64,000 bases of DNA from Xestospongia bergquistia (taxonomy: Eukaryota; Porifera; Demospongiae; Haplosclerida; Petrosiidae): NCBI GenBank assembly GCA_963965975.1, contig OZ014418.1:6985275-7049274 (forward strand), read 5' to 3'. The notes under the pieces were generated by a model. It worked only from the letters and a program-made list of their open reading frames with translations. It ran no database searches and was not told the DNA's origin. This document shows, one piece after another, positions 11,561 to 23,452 of the stretch. Position 1 is the stretch's first letter. Every line of letters starts with the position of its first letter. The position numbers and the translations under genes were made by a program.

Positions 11561-12290
11561 ATGACAATTGTATTATCAATCAAGAGGACAGGAGAGTGAG
11601 TAAATTACTTAAAGTATAAGACATGATAAAATTAGAGCCACTCAATGTGAATCAGACCCCTTATAGGGCCTGATTAACAAGAGCTCAACTATGAAGTCTA
11701 TTATAACTATCAATTCCTTTCTTTATTTATATGTACAATAATAACTTATAATGCAACAAATAGGTATGTTCTGATTGTTCTCTATAAGTAAAGTTGTTGT
11801 GTGATGAAGCCACACAAGTGGGTTATATTACTAGTTACATAATGGATATTAAAATATTTTGCTATTCTGCAGCAACTTTTTATGAAGTGTTCTTCCCTGG
11901 GGAGTTCACTCTTGATCAACCTTAGGATCAGACTGAAGACTTACTATGTGAAGGACATTTCATATGGTGGTCTATAGCTATTGAAGAACCTTTAAAAATA
12001 CCTCCTAGAATGATAACTATTCCATTGACAGCCTTTGGTAACTATACAATCTATGGTACTATCAAGTTCTCCGTTTCTTTACAACATGTCATTGACACCT
12101 ACATTGACAGTATTGCTACTGGTCAACAGAGTAACCTCCTCTATAAAAAAGCAGGTGCATTACAATATGGAGGAGAATCCTGTTATGTTATTATTGCCTG
12201 TGTTGCTAAAGACAGTGTAGACCCCGTACCTCAGTTCTCAACATTAAAAGTTATAAAACAACCATTTATATATATCATGAATACACACTA
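11561..12290 (+). pseudogene. Decayed A-family gene (psi-A between A3 and A4)
   Basis: Mini exon 11561-11595 is intact (ends GGA GA before gtgagt). Exon 2 resumes near 11872 with FYEVFFPGEFTLDQP and hits TAG where the family has the tryptophan of PWG. A large deletion then joins it to the SWW region. The middle is open (YTIYGTIKFS, GALQYGGESCYVII), and the C-terminal third is missing after IKQPF. It is the closest relative of the relic at 3138-4243. Confidence 0.8.
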
Positions 12291-12442
12291 ATCATTATAT
12301 AAACATTATGTATCTTTAAGAGTTACAGTATTACTACTACTGTGACCACTATATCATTATGATGATGTAACTGAAATATCATGTGATTATTATCCTAATT
12401 AATGCCAGCTTATGCCACACATGTTTTTTATTGTGAAACAAA

Positions 12443-13644
12443 ATGGCAGAGGCAGCAGCACTAGGAGTACAAGGAGAGTGAGTGAAATATTTAGGACATA
12501 TGTATATATATACAAGGAAAAAGAGAAGACTTCTATCATTATGTACACATATACTAGTAAAATGTCTTGTGTACAAATCAGCATTTTTTAAAAATGAAGT
12601 CTCAGAATTAAAATTTAGAAAACTATAACTATGTAAGTATTTATAACATTGTTTTTTTTTGTTTTAATTTACAGTTCCTTTAAAGATAAGAAATCATATG
12701 AGGTGTTCTTTCCAGGTGTTTTCACATTTGATCAACCTTGGGGTGATGATAATTACAAAATACATCTACCACAAAAACATAAACGCCTAACTCAGCCTAA
12801 CTTTGAAATTCCATTAAATGAAGATAGAAAAGTAATGCATATTACACACTTTAATGCAGCAAAAGCCATCATCACATCAGGATATATAACACAACAGAAA
12901 AAATCAGAGTATCAATACACATATGTTTATGACGAAAGCAGGAAAAAGTATATAACAGAACAAGAAAAGTGCCTACTGTATGATGGTTACTACTCTTGGT
13001 GGTCTATACAATGTGAATATAATCCAGGTCAACTAGTGAATAATGATCATCAAGTGAATTCTTCGACATCTTTTTTGTTCAAAAACTATTCAATGTATGG
13101 TACTGTGAAACTCTCTCTAAAGCTTCGTGACCTCATTGAATGCTATGCTACGAGCCGATCTAAAGATTCCAAAAAAGTTCTCTATAAAGTAGGAGGTACT
13201 TTACGTTATACAAAAGAAGTGTGTTATGTCATCATAGTCTGTGTTGATACAGATGACAAGTTGTCTGCACTTGAAACAATAGATAAATCTCAATCGCTTG
13301 TAATCAAACAACCTTATTCTTTTTTTTATGGAGGTGGGTTACAACAAAGTGTTGCTGTTAGCTGGGATCATTATGCCTTTGCTCTTTATTACCCTGAACA
13401 AAAAACCTTGAAACTTGGTAAAGAGGAAATAGATGCACGTTTAGTAGAACATCATGGATTTGACAGCAATGGATCATATGATGAAAGCTATAAAAATTAT
13501 ATGTGCTTTCAAAAAATACGAAAAAGACATGAATGCCCAGATTGTAAAGATTTCATAAACAAAAAAATCCCCATTGGTGATTTAAGCAGGCTGCTAGCAC
13601 CTTTAGAAGGTATATCTTCACAGATGGCTAGTGTGACTTTATAA
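12443..13644 (+). CDS. A4, A-family protein
   Basis: Exons 12443-12477 and 12675-13644 give 334 residues. The mini exon MAEAAALGVQG splices in phase 2 to DSFKDKKSYEVFFPGVF. The motifs are present: VMHITHFNAAKAIITSGY, SWWSIQ, YSMYGTVKLS, GGTLRYTKEVCYVIIV, VSWDHYAFALYYP and HECPDC. It is clearly diverged from A1-A3, so an older paralogue. The intron is about 200 bp. No signal peptide or membrane helix is seen. Confidence 0.85.
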
Positions 13645-13799
13645 GGAGATTCTCATGTGGATCAGAGCAAATGAACAAGAGACATAATTATTAATTATAT
13701 TAAGTATAGTAGTACTATGATATATAAGTAGTAGTAGTCACCTTTGAATTGACATTGTTAGTTTCAACTTTATTTATCAAACTTTAGGTTATTACTTTT

Positions 13800-14130
13800 A
13801 AAAAAGAATGAATCTAAACTGCTTCAAATCAAACAACCTTATTTCTATTTTAAGGAAGGTGGGTTACCATGACAAGGAGTCAGTGTTAGCTGGGATTTTA
13901 TCTAGCACAAGAGAGAAAACCTTGGAAGTTAGTAAAGAGGAAATAGTTGTATATTTTGTAGAATATTGTGGACTCAACAGCATTGGATCATATGATGAAA
14001 GCCTTCTAAAAAAGAAAACATATAGGTGCTTTTAAATATTATGAAAAAGGCAGCCTGAATGCCCAGATTGTGTAGAATTCAAAAACAAAAAATCTCCATT
14101 AACATTGATGTTTTACTAAAGCTGGTTTTC
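13800..14130 (+). pseudogene. Tandem 3' fragment of A4
   Basis: This repeats the A4 C-terminal region (KQPYFYFKEGGLP, then VSVSWDF, then a match to SNGSYDES) with a TGA in the loop before the SWD motif, a deletion after SWDF and later stops. The flank after it also repeats the A4 3' flank (agcaaatgaacaagagacat at about 13667 and 14160). So it is a partial tandem duplication. Confidence 0.8.
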
Positions 14131-14844
14131 CTGAATTAGAAGATTTGTGTGTGAATCAGAGCAAATGAACAAGAGACATAATTACTATTATATCAAGTAC
14201 AGTAGTACTGTGATATGATATGTAAATAGTCACCTTTGAATTGACATTGTTGATTTCAGCTTTATTTGCTAAACTTTAATTTATTATCTAAGTAAACTAT
14301 CATCCATCAAATCATTGCTCATTGGATAGCCAATAGTCTATAAAGAATGCAAACAAGGTAATTGGGATGGCCATTGCATAATCCCTATACATAATAGCAA
14401 TGATGCATGGTACAAACAATTAAGGATATCTACCAACTATTTAAATCACTTAAAAAATATCAGTATATCAGTAATATATTGTTACATTCTATGTCTGTGC
14501 TATTATGTAAGGATGATGCAATTACCATCTTTATTATCTTGTTTGCATTTTTATATTAGACTCATATTAACCATCCTATATTGACTTAATTGTTTAGAAA
14601 ATGATTTTCATTTACTTGTATAAATAATATAGAGTATATTTCTGATAATATTAATACTATAGGTAATACCTTTGTAATAATGCAATTCATATATAATGAT
14701 TGGTGTATTCATTCAATTATATTCATTGAAATCTTTATGTATATTCATTGCAATGATCCATGCAAAAATTATTAAAGAAAGTGCCAACTCAACGTGAGCA
14801 TTCTACATCATGTGACTCATTTGCTTCGTCATTATGAGTACAAA
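14131..14844. other. Spacer, no gene seen
   Basis: It begins with a copy of the A4 3' flank and then AT-rich sequence without an open frame or repeat array. Confidence 0.5.
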
Positions 14845-16151
14845 ATGGCAAGATCAGGACAGTAAGTATAAATATATAGTGTATATTTTGATATTATTAG
14901 ACTGCAATAACTCCTTAAAAATAATTATTTTCTTTTAAATACTTCTCTTGTACTGTTACAATACATAACCCTTACTACCTCTTATGTTGTACAAATATAA
15001 CTTATCATTAAGCTAGTTGTATTTATCATTGAAGCAATTCTACAATTATGTGTAAAAATATGTTTGTATTCTTGTCTGTACTTTGTAGTGCTTTAATGGG
15101 AAAGAAATACGAGGTCTTCTTTCCAAATGAATTCACATTCGATCAACCTTGGGGTGAAGATCCAATTACAAACCATCTTCCACCACCTTACCATGATCTA
15201 CAAGAGTCATTGATTCTTAACTTGAAAGATGTACCACACACTGTAGCCCATATAACACATTATAATAATGCAGACCAAATCATTTCCTCTGGATTTAAAA
15301 TTAAAGCATATCCAAAGAGAGGATCCAATGGAGATTACTCATACCAATGTGTTAACAGAGAAGATGGTATGTTTAAACAAATTGATGATAAAACACCACT
15401 TATACCATATGATGGCTCCTTTTCATGGTGGTCTATAGAATTAAATCAAGATCACGATCATCTAGGTTGTAAAAACATCACTGGAGTAGACTGTCACACT
15501 TCCTTTCTGTTTGACAAGGATCAATCAAAGTATGGTTGTGTGAAATTCTCTATGGAGTTTGATGACCTCATTTCCTACTATGCTCAAAGTCGAGAAGGAA
15601 GTGACAAAAATGTCCTCTACAAAGTAGGAGGTACTTTACGTTATCAAAGAGAAGTGTGTTATGTCATTATAGTCTGTGTCAGTGATGATGTACAAGACCT
15701 GACTAGACTTTGTAATGTAAATTTATCTGAGCTTGTCATTAGTCACCCTTATAACTTCTTCAAAGGAGGTCAGTTACCACAACCTGTTAAAACTAGCTGG
15801 GATTATTATGTCTTTGCCCTCTATTATCCTAACAAGCATCCTACAAAAACCTTGACCCTTGACCCTTGTAGGGTGATAATAACTGAAGTAAAGAACCATC
15901 AAATGTGTCTATATGCTATACGAAATCAAACATCTTGCCCAGATACTCATATTTCTATAGACATTAAAGCATTAAAGGACAAGCAAGTTGTTGAACACCA
16001 AAACATTAAGAAGAAGAGGAAAGAGATGATCAAGAAGGCCAAGAAGAAGAAAGAGACAAATATCCAGATGATGATGAAGAATCATAACAAGATCAAGATA
16101 AACAAGAAGGAGATGAAGATGATCAAGAAGAAGTATAGTAATGCTATGTGA
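14845..16151 (+). CDS. A5, A-family protein with lysine-rich tail
   Basis: Exons 14845-14861 (MARSG plus two bases) and 15089-16151 give 359 residues. Core motifs: VAHITHYNNADQIISSGF, SWWSIE, SKYGCVKFS, GGTLRYQREVCYVIIV, TSWDYYVFALYYP. In place of the usual C-terminal end after the cysteine region it carries about 60 residues very rich in Lys, Met and Asn (for example KKRKEMIKKAKKKKE). The tail could form a basic helix and could act in nuclear or nucleic-acid binding. It has low sequence complexity, so its function is open. Confidence 0.8.
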
Positions 16152-16722
16152 CGTAATAGTAGTCACCTTCGAATTGACAGTATTGATTTCAACTTAATAT
16201 GTCAAACTTTAATTTATTCCTTAAATAAACTATCTTCTAACAAACCTTTACTCATTGGTTAGCTAACACTCCAACATAAATAAATATATTAAAAGTAGTT
16301 ATGTTTAAAAGTTGTAGCATCAAAGAAGTGCTATTAAATTATTATGATGATATAGTTGTGTCTATAATTACATGAAATAAAAGTTGGAAAAAGTCAAATT
16401 TTCTAATTAGGACTATATACTACAATTGAAAAAGATAAATTTATTTGTACATGTATGTAAAATTACATGTATACATGTATATGAGTCATTACACAGTGAT
16501 TTCAATATAAAATACACATATTAAAATTAGTTGGAGAGTAGTTAATAAACCAGATAAGCTAACACAAACACTGTTAAGTCCCACCCACATTATTACTAAT
16601 TAAAAAGAGCAGTAATTAGCAGTGAACACTGACACTATCATAACACAATATATATACATTGTACTAGAATAGAGTTTATGAATATATTAAAGAAAAGGAT
16701 CTATTATAATAGCACTCTCTAA
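16152..16722. other. A5-A6 spacer
   Basis: No gene is seen. Short palindromic tracts of the type acatgtatacatgta occur at about 16450-16485 and again near 18120-18160. Confidence 0.5.
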
Positions 16723-17907
16723 ATGGCCACAGGAAATACCTCAATAACTGGACAGTGAGTTATATCTCCATGACCAATGGGAGGGTCTTATGACAATGTA
16801 CATGTGATATAAATTGTCTATTATGTAAAGTTTGTATAATAAAGATCAAATTTTAAGTGTCAAAATAAGGTCTTAGAACTGACAAAAATCCAGGAACCAT
16901 TATCACATTGTTGTATATTTAGGAATCTCAAAGGGAAGGATTATGAGGTTTTCTTCCCAGGGGAGTTCACCATTGATCAGCCATGGGGAAATGGTGATTA
17001 TCTGTCTCAGTTACCAGAGAAACGTCGAGTTCTTGATCAACATCCACTCACCTTTCGTATCAAGACCGTCTCCTATGTCACACATTATGAAGAAGCTGAA
17101 GAAATAATTAAGAGTAATTTTAAATTCTTAGCCAAATCAATCAAGGGTAAAAAAGACAGATCTTATCTCTGTGTAACTGAACAGCAAACTAGAAAGTATC
17201 GACCTCTCAATGAGTCCTCAGACATCATAGGCCCAGGAAGTTTCTCGTGGTGGAATATTGATCCTGATAAATTTGATGATCAACCAACGCCTATCATGAA
17301 TGGTGAGAAATATAAAGTTACCACAACTCCCTCGGACATTTTTCAAAACAAATCTTCACTTGGTACAGTTAAAATATCCATTGGATTTGGAGAATTGATA
17401 TACTCGTATGTAGACGCTATTGCTCAAGGGAGGCCAAAAGAGATATTTTATAAAATGGCAGGTACCTTTAGATACCCATATGAAACATGTTACGTTATTG
17501 TTGTCTGCGTTGGACTCTATGGAGAAGACCCTCTCCCCAATCTTCCTAATTTACCTAATTGCTACATGCCTCCAGCTATTTGTGTGAATATAATGCAACC
17601 ATTTCAAGAAATTAATGGAAAAGGTATTAAAAAAACTCACACCAGCTGGGACCATTATGTTTTAGCATTACATTTCCCAGCCAATCAATTTACCACTAAG
17701 TTTTCCCTGATCAGTCCGAAAACTGCCATCATATCTGGAATTAATCATTGTCACTTTGACGACCAGGGTGTCTTTACAAAGACCCTCAATGGTTCATGTG
17801 AATTAAGTAAGAGTCAACCTGACGACTACCCTAAGTGTCCAGATGAAATGAAGTTTCAAGGTGGTGCTATACCTCTGGACGATTTGATGGGATTACTAAG
17901 ACATTAA
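16723..17907 (+). CDS. A6, most diverged A-family protein
   Basis: Exons 16723-16754 (MATGNTSITG) and 16923-17907 give 338 residues. The join gives QNLKGKDYEVFFPGEFTIDQ. The first histidine motif is altered: VSYVTHYEEAEEII replaces AHITH, so the first H is lost and the second is kept. Later motifs are SWWNID, SSLGTVKIS (Tyr of YG replaced by Leu), AGTFRYPYETCYVIVV, TSWDHYVLALHFP and KCPDEM. The invariant Glu is kept as E-T-C. If the family is enzymatic, A6 is a candidate degenerate or regulatory member. Codon use is less AT-biased than in A1-A5. Confidence 0.8.
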
Positions 17908-18185
17908 AGTGTATTTTTATAAACAATGAATATGTAATTAGTAATGGTTATTAGATAATTAATAATAATTAATATAGTTCATAACTTTTACCTCACTAAC
18001 TTACCTTGTTACATAATAGTTACAATATTGTCATTATTTGTATTTATTAATATATCTCAATATGAAATACATTAATAATGGCTCTATTATAGTTAATTAA
18101 TATTATAATTATATCAGTACATGTATATATGCAGAACATGTATACATGTACATGTGTAACAATGTTATAATATTACTTTAAACAC
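17908..18185. other. A6 / CPSF2 convergent spacer
   Basis: Only AT-rich sequence lies between the A6 stop and the last recognisable CPSF2 exon. On the minus strand AATAAA occurs at 18043-18048, which could end a shortened CPSF2 transcript. No further CPSF2 exon was recognised. Confidence 0.5.
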
Positions 18186-20526
18186 TCACTTATCTGCTAA
18201 AGTAGCAGCAACCTTCTCTTTCTCTCTTATTCTGTACTCCTCAAGTTCTTGTCCTTCCAAAGGAACTCTCCTCTTTACATCTAAATCAATTGTGATAATC
18301 TTAGAAGGAAAGAGCAGAGAGAGAGAAAAAAAGGAAAAAAAAGAGAAGTAAAGAGAAAGATAGTATTTTGTATTCTCTTGTCATTTAAAATACCTTAAGA
18401 TTATCTGTAAGTGCTCTTGCTAAAGTACCCTGAGCTGTTTTGCTGGTAAATATAATAGAATTATGTGGATTAGTACACCATTGTATGAATAAATCACGGG
18501 AATAACCACACACTAAGTCAGGAGGACTAACCAGTACAGCCTAAAACACAACAAAGATAGAGCACAGGACTAATATGACTGTCTAGTCTTACTTTAGGAT
18601 TAGGTACTTTAGCTAGTTCTTCAAGATTATGACATAATGTTATATGTTGGAATTGGAAAGGATTAGAACGACTGTCTTCAAACATTCTCATTAATTTCTC
18701 ACTCATCCATTCCACCTACAAAAGAGACAACAATCTTATACATTAATGTAAGCAAGGCTATCCTTTACCTGAGACTTAGCAAACTCTACTACATTATAAC
18801 TAACATAATTTAACAGTGCTATAGAATAGGCACCAAAACCTAACTCTTGGTGACGCCACATTTGGTCCTATAAATAAAAGACAACCATATAATCTTCCTT
18901 ACTTACTCACTCACTCTCTCCTTCCACTTACCAGTAATTGAGACAACTCTAATATTCTTCCTGCAGTATCAACAGCAATTAAAACATTACCATTCTTTCG
19001 TAGTGTGTTGACAATTTTATCTAAATGACATATTAGTAATATTATAATTTATTTAAACTGTTACCTAGCAACGCTTTATCTCTTTCTTTTCTTCTAGCTT
19101 GTACACTAAGAGCATTATAAGCATCAGTTATTAAGAGATGAGGACGAGATAATGCATCAAAGACTGCTCCATCAAGATGTCTGTCAGAGACAACAATCAA
19201 TATAATATATTTTATCTATATCTTTTAACTTGCCTTTCTTTCTTGTGATTATAGTCCAATGCATACACTATTTCCTCTTCACTGTCTTTGACTATCTTCC
19301 ATATAGTACCTCCCACCATATGTCCAGCTGCAAATGGAGTGATTGTTAGACCGTGACCTTTACCTATAGGGAGAGAATATTGATCCATTTATTAATTCAT
19401 CTGTCCATTCATTCATGTATCTATCCATTCATCTGTCCATTTTACCTTTAAGTTGTACTGTTTGTGAGTATTTAACTTGTACAACAAGATCAAATGCCAT
19501 ATCAACATCATCCAATGTAAATAGATTAAACTCCTCACAATTATGATGACACTATATATACACAGAGATGATCAATAGATCAGATGATTAATACATCAAT
19601 ATCATTAATATATCAGGTGATCAATATATCAATGTGATCAATATATCAGATGATTAATATATCAATGTGATCAATATATCAATGTGATCAATATATCAGG
19701 TGATCAATATATCAGATGATTAATATATCAATGTGATCAATATATCAATGTGATCAATATATCAGGTGATCAATATATCAGATGATTAATATATCAATGT
19801 GATCAATACATTAATATAACCAATATATCATTAACTAATTAAATATTAATTATTATATAAAGGACATACAATTATTTTATGAAGAGATATACACAATTGT
19901 AATTTTTGTACATAGACATTTAATGTATTAATATTATATTAAACTTATTATTAGGATGTGGCTGTTCTAATGTAATGCTATATTTAAAATAGGAAAATTA
20001 AATAAATCCCAGACCCTTAACATGAAACCCTTGCCAGGACCCTATACTTATTTTCATTGATACTATATTGTTAATCAATAAATAATTGTAACAAATTCTA
20101 GTAACTCAGTACATGTACATGTAATACCTGATATAAATCGTACATAAACATTTGTCCCATTTTGTATACTGGTATTGTAGCATAGATTGGACACTTGAGA
20201 CCGAGTCGTCCCACAACATAGGGAAGCGCACCAAGGTGGACCACATCTGGATGACTTAGTAGAATAGCATCGATTTGATGTATGTGTCTAATAATTGAAA
20301 AATAGCAGTGTAAAAATAATAGTTTTTTGCAGCAATTTATCGAAGTCACGTGATCACCCACGTGTAATACAACTGACCTTTTGATGTTCTCAATGACTTT
20401 CATTGAGAACTGTTCGTTCCAGCCACAATCTAGAAGGAAGCAAAACTCATCTACTTGGAGTAAATAACATGGTGGGCCTTCTCCTTTAGCTCCTGAGAGA
20501 GCAGTGAACTTGATTATAGAAGTCAT
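18186..20526 (-). CDS. CPSF2: CPSF2 (CPSF-100), N-terminal half only
   Basis: Cleavage and polyadenylation specificity factor subunit 2 is the non-catalytic metallo-beta-lactamase/beta-CASP partner of CPSF-73 in pre-mRNA 3' processing. Ten exons join in frame: 20526-20378, 20287-20128, 19551-19446, 19363-19234, 19180-19065, 19020-18932, 18867-18769, 18715-18593, 18540-18394, 18299-18190. They encode about 410 residues: [36 protein letters not shown] (the degenerate metal motif expected for CPSF-100), [31 protein letters not shown] and [14 protein letters not shown]. Exon 4 needs a GC donor. After [10 protein letters not shown] and ADK the frame meets TGA at 18186, overlapping a perfect gtgagt donor. 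The family is normally near 780 residues, so the C-terminal half is not here. It is either a truncated copy, a relocated 3' end or an assembly join. Confidence 0.9.
19566..19832. repeat. TGATCA-rich minisatellite in a CPSF2 intron
   Basis: Interleaved copies of gtgatcaatatatca and gatgattaatatatca fill most of the second CPSF2 intron. Dense TGATCA sites result. Confidence 0.9.
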
Positions 20527-20663
20527 TGCAAGTGTTTAGTAGTTTTCAATATTACTATATATTGTTTGCACAATAAGAACATAATTTTAATATTATTTTC
20601 TTGACTTTAATCATCCTTTTAATTAGGTTTTTGTTTTCCTGGTATTTGGCGGGAAAAAGGAAC
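20527..20663. promoter_or_regulatory. Shared CPSF2/MUS81 divergent promoter with E2F-type site
   Basis: Only 137 bp separate the two divergent start codons. TTTGGCGGGAAA at 20645-20656 is a textbook E2F-type site and stands out against the AT-rich surroundings. It would suit S-phase control of MUS81. No TATA box is evident. The motif is seen, its function is inferred. Confidence 0.55.
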
Positions 20664-21673
20664 ATGGCTGTTGCAAGACAAGGAGTTAAGAGGAAGAGAA
20701 GACCAAAAAATATCTGTCCTAATCCAATGTTTGTCAAATGGTTAGAAGAATGGCGGGATGAAGCTTTAGAAAACAACTGGAAAGCTAGTTACACGTATAG
20801 CAAGGTATGTACGAGTTGCCATGACAACTGTTTTTGGACATTGGCTATGCATAATGTCATTTATATAGGCATTGACATCAATGAAACGTTACCCATTACC
20901 CATTAATAGTGGACAGGAAGCTAAACTATTAGAGTATGTTGGTAAGACTAATGTACTAACTACATGTATATATACATCTTTGTTTTGCTCTGTTTTTTAA
21001 TAGGAGATAAAGTGGCAAAAATGTTAGATAAAAAAATTTCTGAATTTTTAGATAATGGAGGTAAGATCTCTCCTTAACTAGAATAATCTCTCTCACTCCC
21101 TCTTTTCAACATAGGGACAATGGAAGATCTTCATAGACAAACCGATAATGACTGCTTACCAAAACGACCAGCTCTCTCCTCAACTAGTACAAATATAACA
21201 ACCACTATAGACAAGTCTCCTTGTACTAGAAAGTCCCCTACTAAACAAACATGTGCTATAATGAGTCCTGTTCAGACTCAATCTCAATCTGGTAGTATAG
21301 GTACCAGTCTTCAGTTTCCAAATGATGAAAATATTCAAAAAACAACTCCAAAAAAGGTTTGTACAATTATTAAAAGAGCACTGTCATTATTTTTACTTGT
21401 TGGCGTAGCAACATAGATCAACAAAGGAATATGTACCCACTTATCGTTCTGGTCCTTATGCTGTATTGGTTGCACTGTTTACTGCAGAACAAGCTGTAAG
21501 TCTGATTCCTATGTGGTATGAATTATTGAGAATGTGCGGTTGTCTTTAGAGTCCTGATTTTAAGGGTTATATGTTGAAACATGAGTTAATTACAGCTGCA
21601 CAGCCATTCTGTGATGCCTCCTTTACTGTAGTAAGTACATTATACATTAATACATTATAATTCCATATCTATG

Positions 21674-21710
<37 letters not shown>

Positions 21711-23416
21711 GCCTGACCCTCCTAATTCTTACTACACAGCTTGGAGTTCAGTATCTAAACTATTAAAGAAAGGACTAATAACCAAGTCAGATCACCCTCC
21801 AAGGTATCCTATATATATAATACATCATTATAACATAATATCTATTATAGATTTTCTTTAACTAATGAAGGAATATCATTAGCAATGAGATTACTACAAG
21901 TACAGTCAACTAAAGAGGTACTTACTAGTAGAAGCCCTTGCTCACCAGAACAACTTGAAACTACTACCACATTTGATTCTCACATCATTAATAGATCACA
22001 TGATAATCATGTAACTATCACAAGGGAGACAAGTGGTAGCATACCTTCAACTTTGTATGTTTTAAATTATTCTCCAACTCAATCATTAGATACTATCTCT
22101 ATTGTTGGTAGCCATAGACACACAGAAGCAACAGCTGGACAATGTTTGACAGAGACCATCAAACAATCAAGTACATCATCATCTAATGTGGTATCAATTA
22201 CTTTATCAGATAGTGATGATGATGATGATATTGAGATATTGCCACTAGCTCAAAGAATAGGTCTGAAACCTATTTGCCAAAATTCTCAGACCCTATCTAC
22301 TGCCACCAATGTAATTGAAATTGATGAAGACACGTGTGGTTCTAAAACTACACACAATAAAAGAAGAAAGAGAGATTGTCCTTTGAAGATATCTTCTATT
22401 TCTACCTCAAGAATGTCATCTGTTCCTCCTTCTCTCCCTCCTCCCGTGACACACTGTTCCTCTAGCTCTACTTCAAGTAATTTTATTGAAACAATTAAAC
22501 ACAGTACTAGTTCACATAGTCAATTATCATCATCATCAGTTTGTACCATGACATCAACTAGTAATAAGTCTTTAGGACAATCAACAATATCTCAACCATC
22601 TACTAAATCATCTAGGTCAGTAAATATATATATTAATTATATTTACTTCATTCTCTAGTAGCATTAACAATCAGTCTGAAGTACCTACAGAAGTCCCTTT
22701 AGACTTGAGTAGTCCGTTATTTAGTCTCAGACCAGGTACTTGTATAGACAATATTCTCTTGTATTGATATACACTTGTAGGTCAATATGAACTGATATTA
22801 TGTATTGATAATACTGAGTCTACTGCTAATAGAAAGTAAGTGTATGAATTAAGTATAGCAAGTTTATCTTTATAGATCTAAGTCTAACTTTCGTGGACTT
22901 TTACTGGAAGAACTCAATAAAAATGGTACATTTTATAGTATGTACATTAATAGTTATTATCAGTTAATTCAATAGGGGTTAAATTTAGTGTACGGAAGTT
23001 AAATGTCGGTGACTTTCTTTGGATTGCCCGAGAAATTGTTGATATCAGACAAGGTAAGTAACAATTGCATTACTCTTTTGTTACCTCTCCCTCTCTCCAC
23101 TTACCAGGCCAACTACGACTTCCAGAATCACGTGAAATTGTTCTGGAATACATTGTAGAAAGAAAAAGAATGGATGACTTAGCAGATAGCATTATTGATA
23201 GACGTTTCCATGAACAAAAGGTATTATTAGAATATTTAAAATATTGTGAATATTTTATAGTTTAGAATGAAACAATCTGGAATATGCCATCCTATTTATT
23301 TAGTAGAGGAATATGGTGATATAACTCACTGTAGATTACCTGAAAGATCTCTCCATCAAGCAATAACTAACACACAGGTACACCAATTTATATTATATTA
23401 TTATTAATGTAACTAG

Positions 23417-23452
<36 letters not shown>

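Noticed and set aside
12379..12584. Minus-strand open frames over the A4 first exon
   Set aside because: Shadows of the promoter, exon 1 and intron of A4, with no protein similarity recognised.
16440..16490. ACATGTATACATGTA palindromes, possible operator or origin
   Set aside because: Short AT-rich palindromes of this kind occur several times in the window without association to any feature.
19446..19551. Possible frameshift in CPSF2 exon 3
   Set aside because: Rechecking base counts gives 106 bp, which keeps phase with the flanking exons. No lesion.
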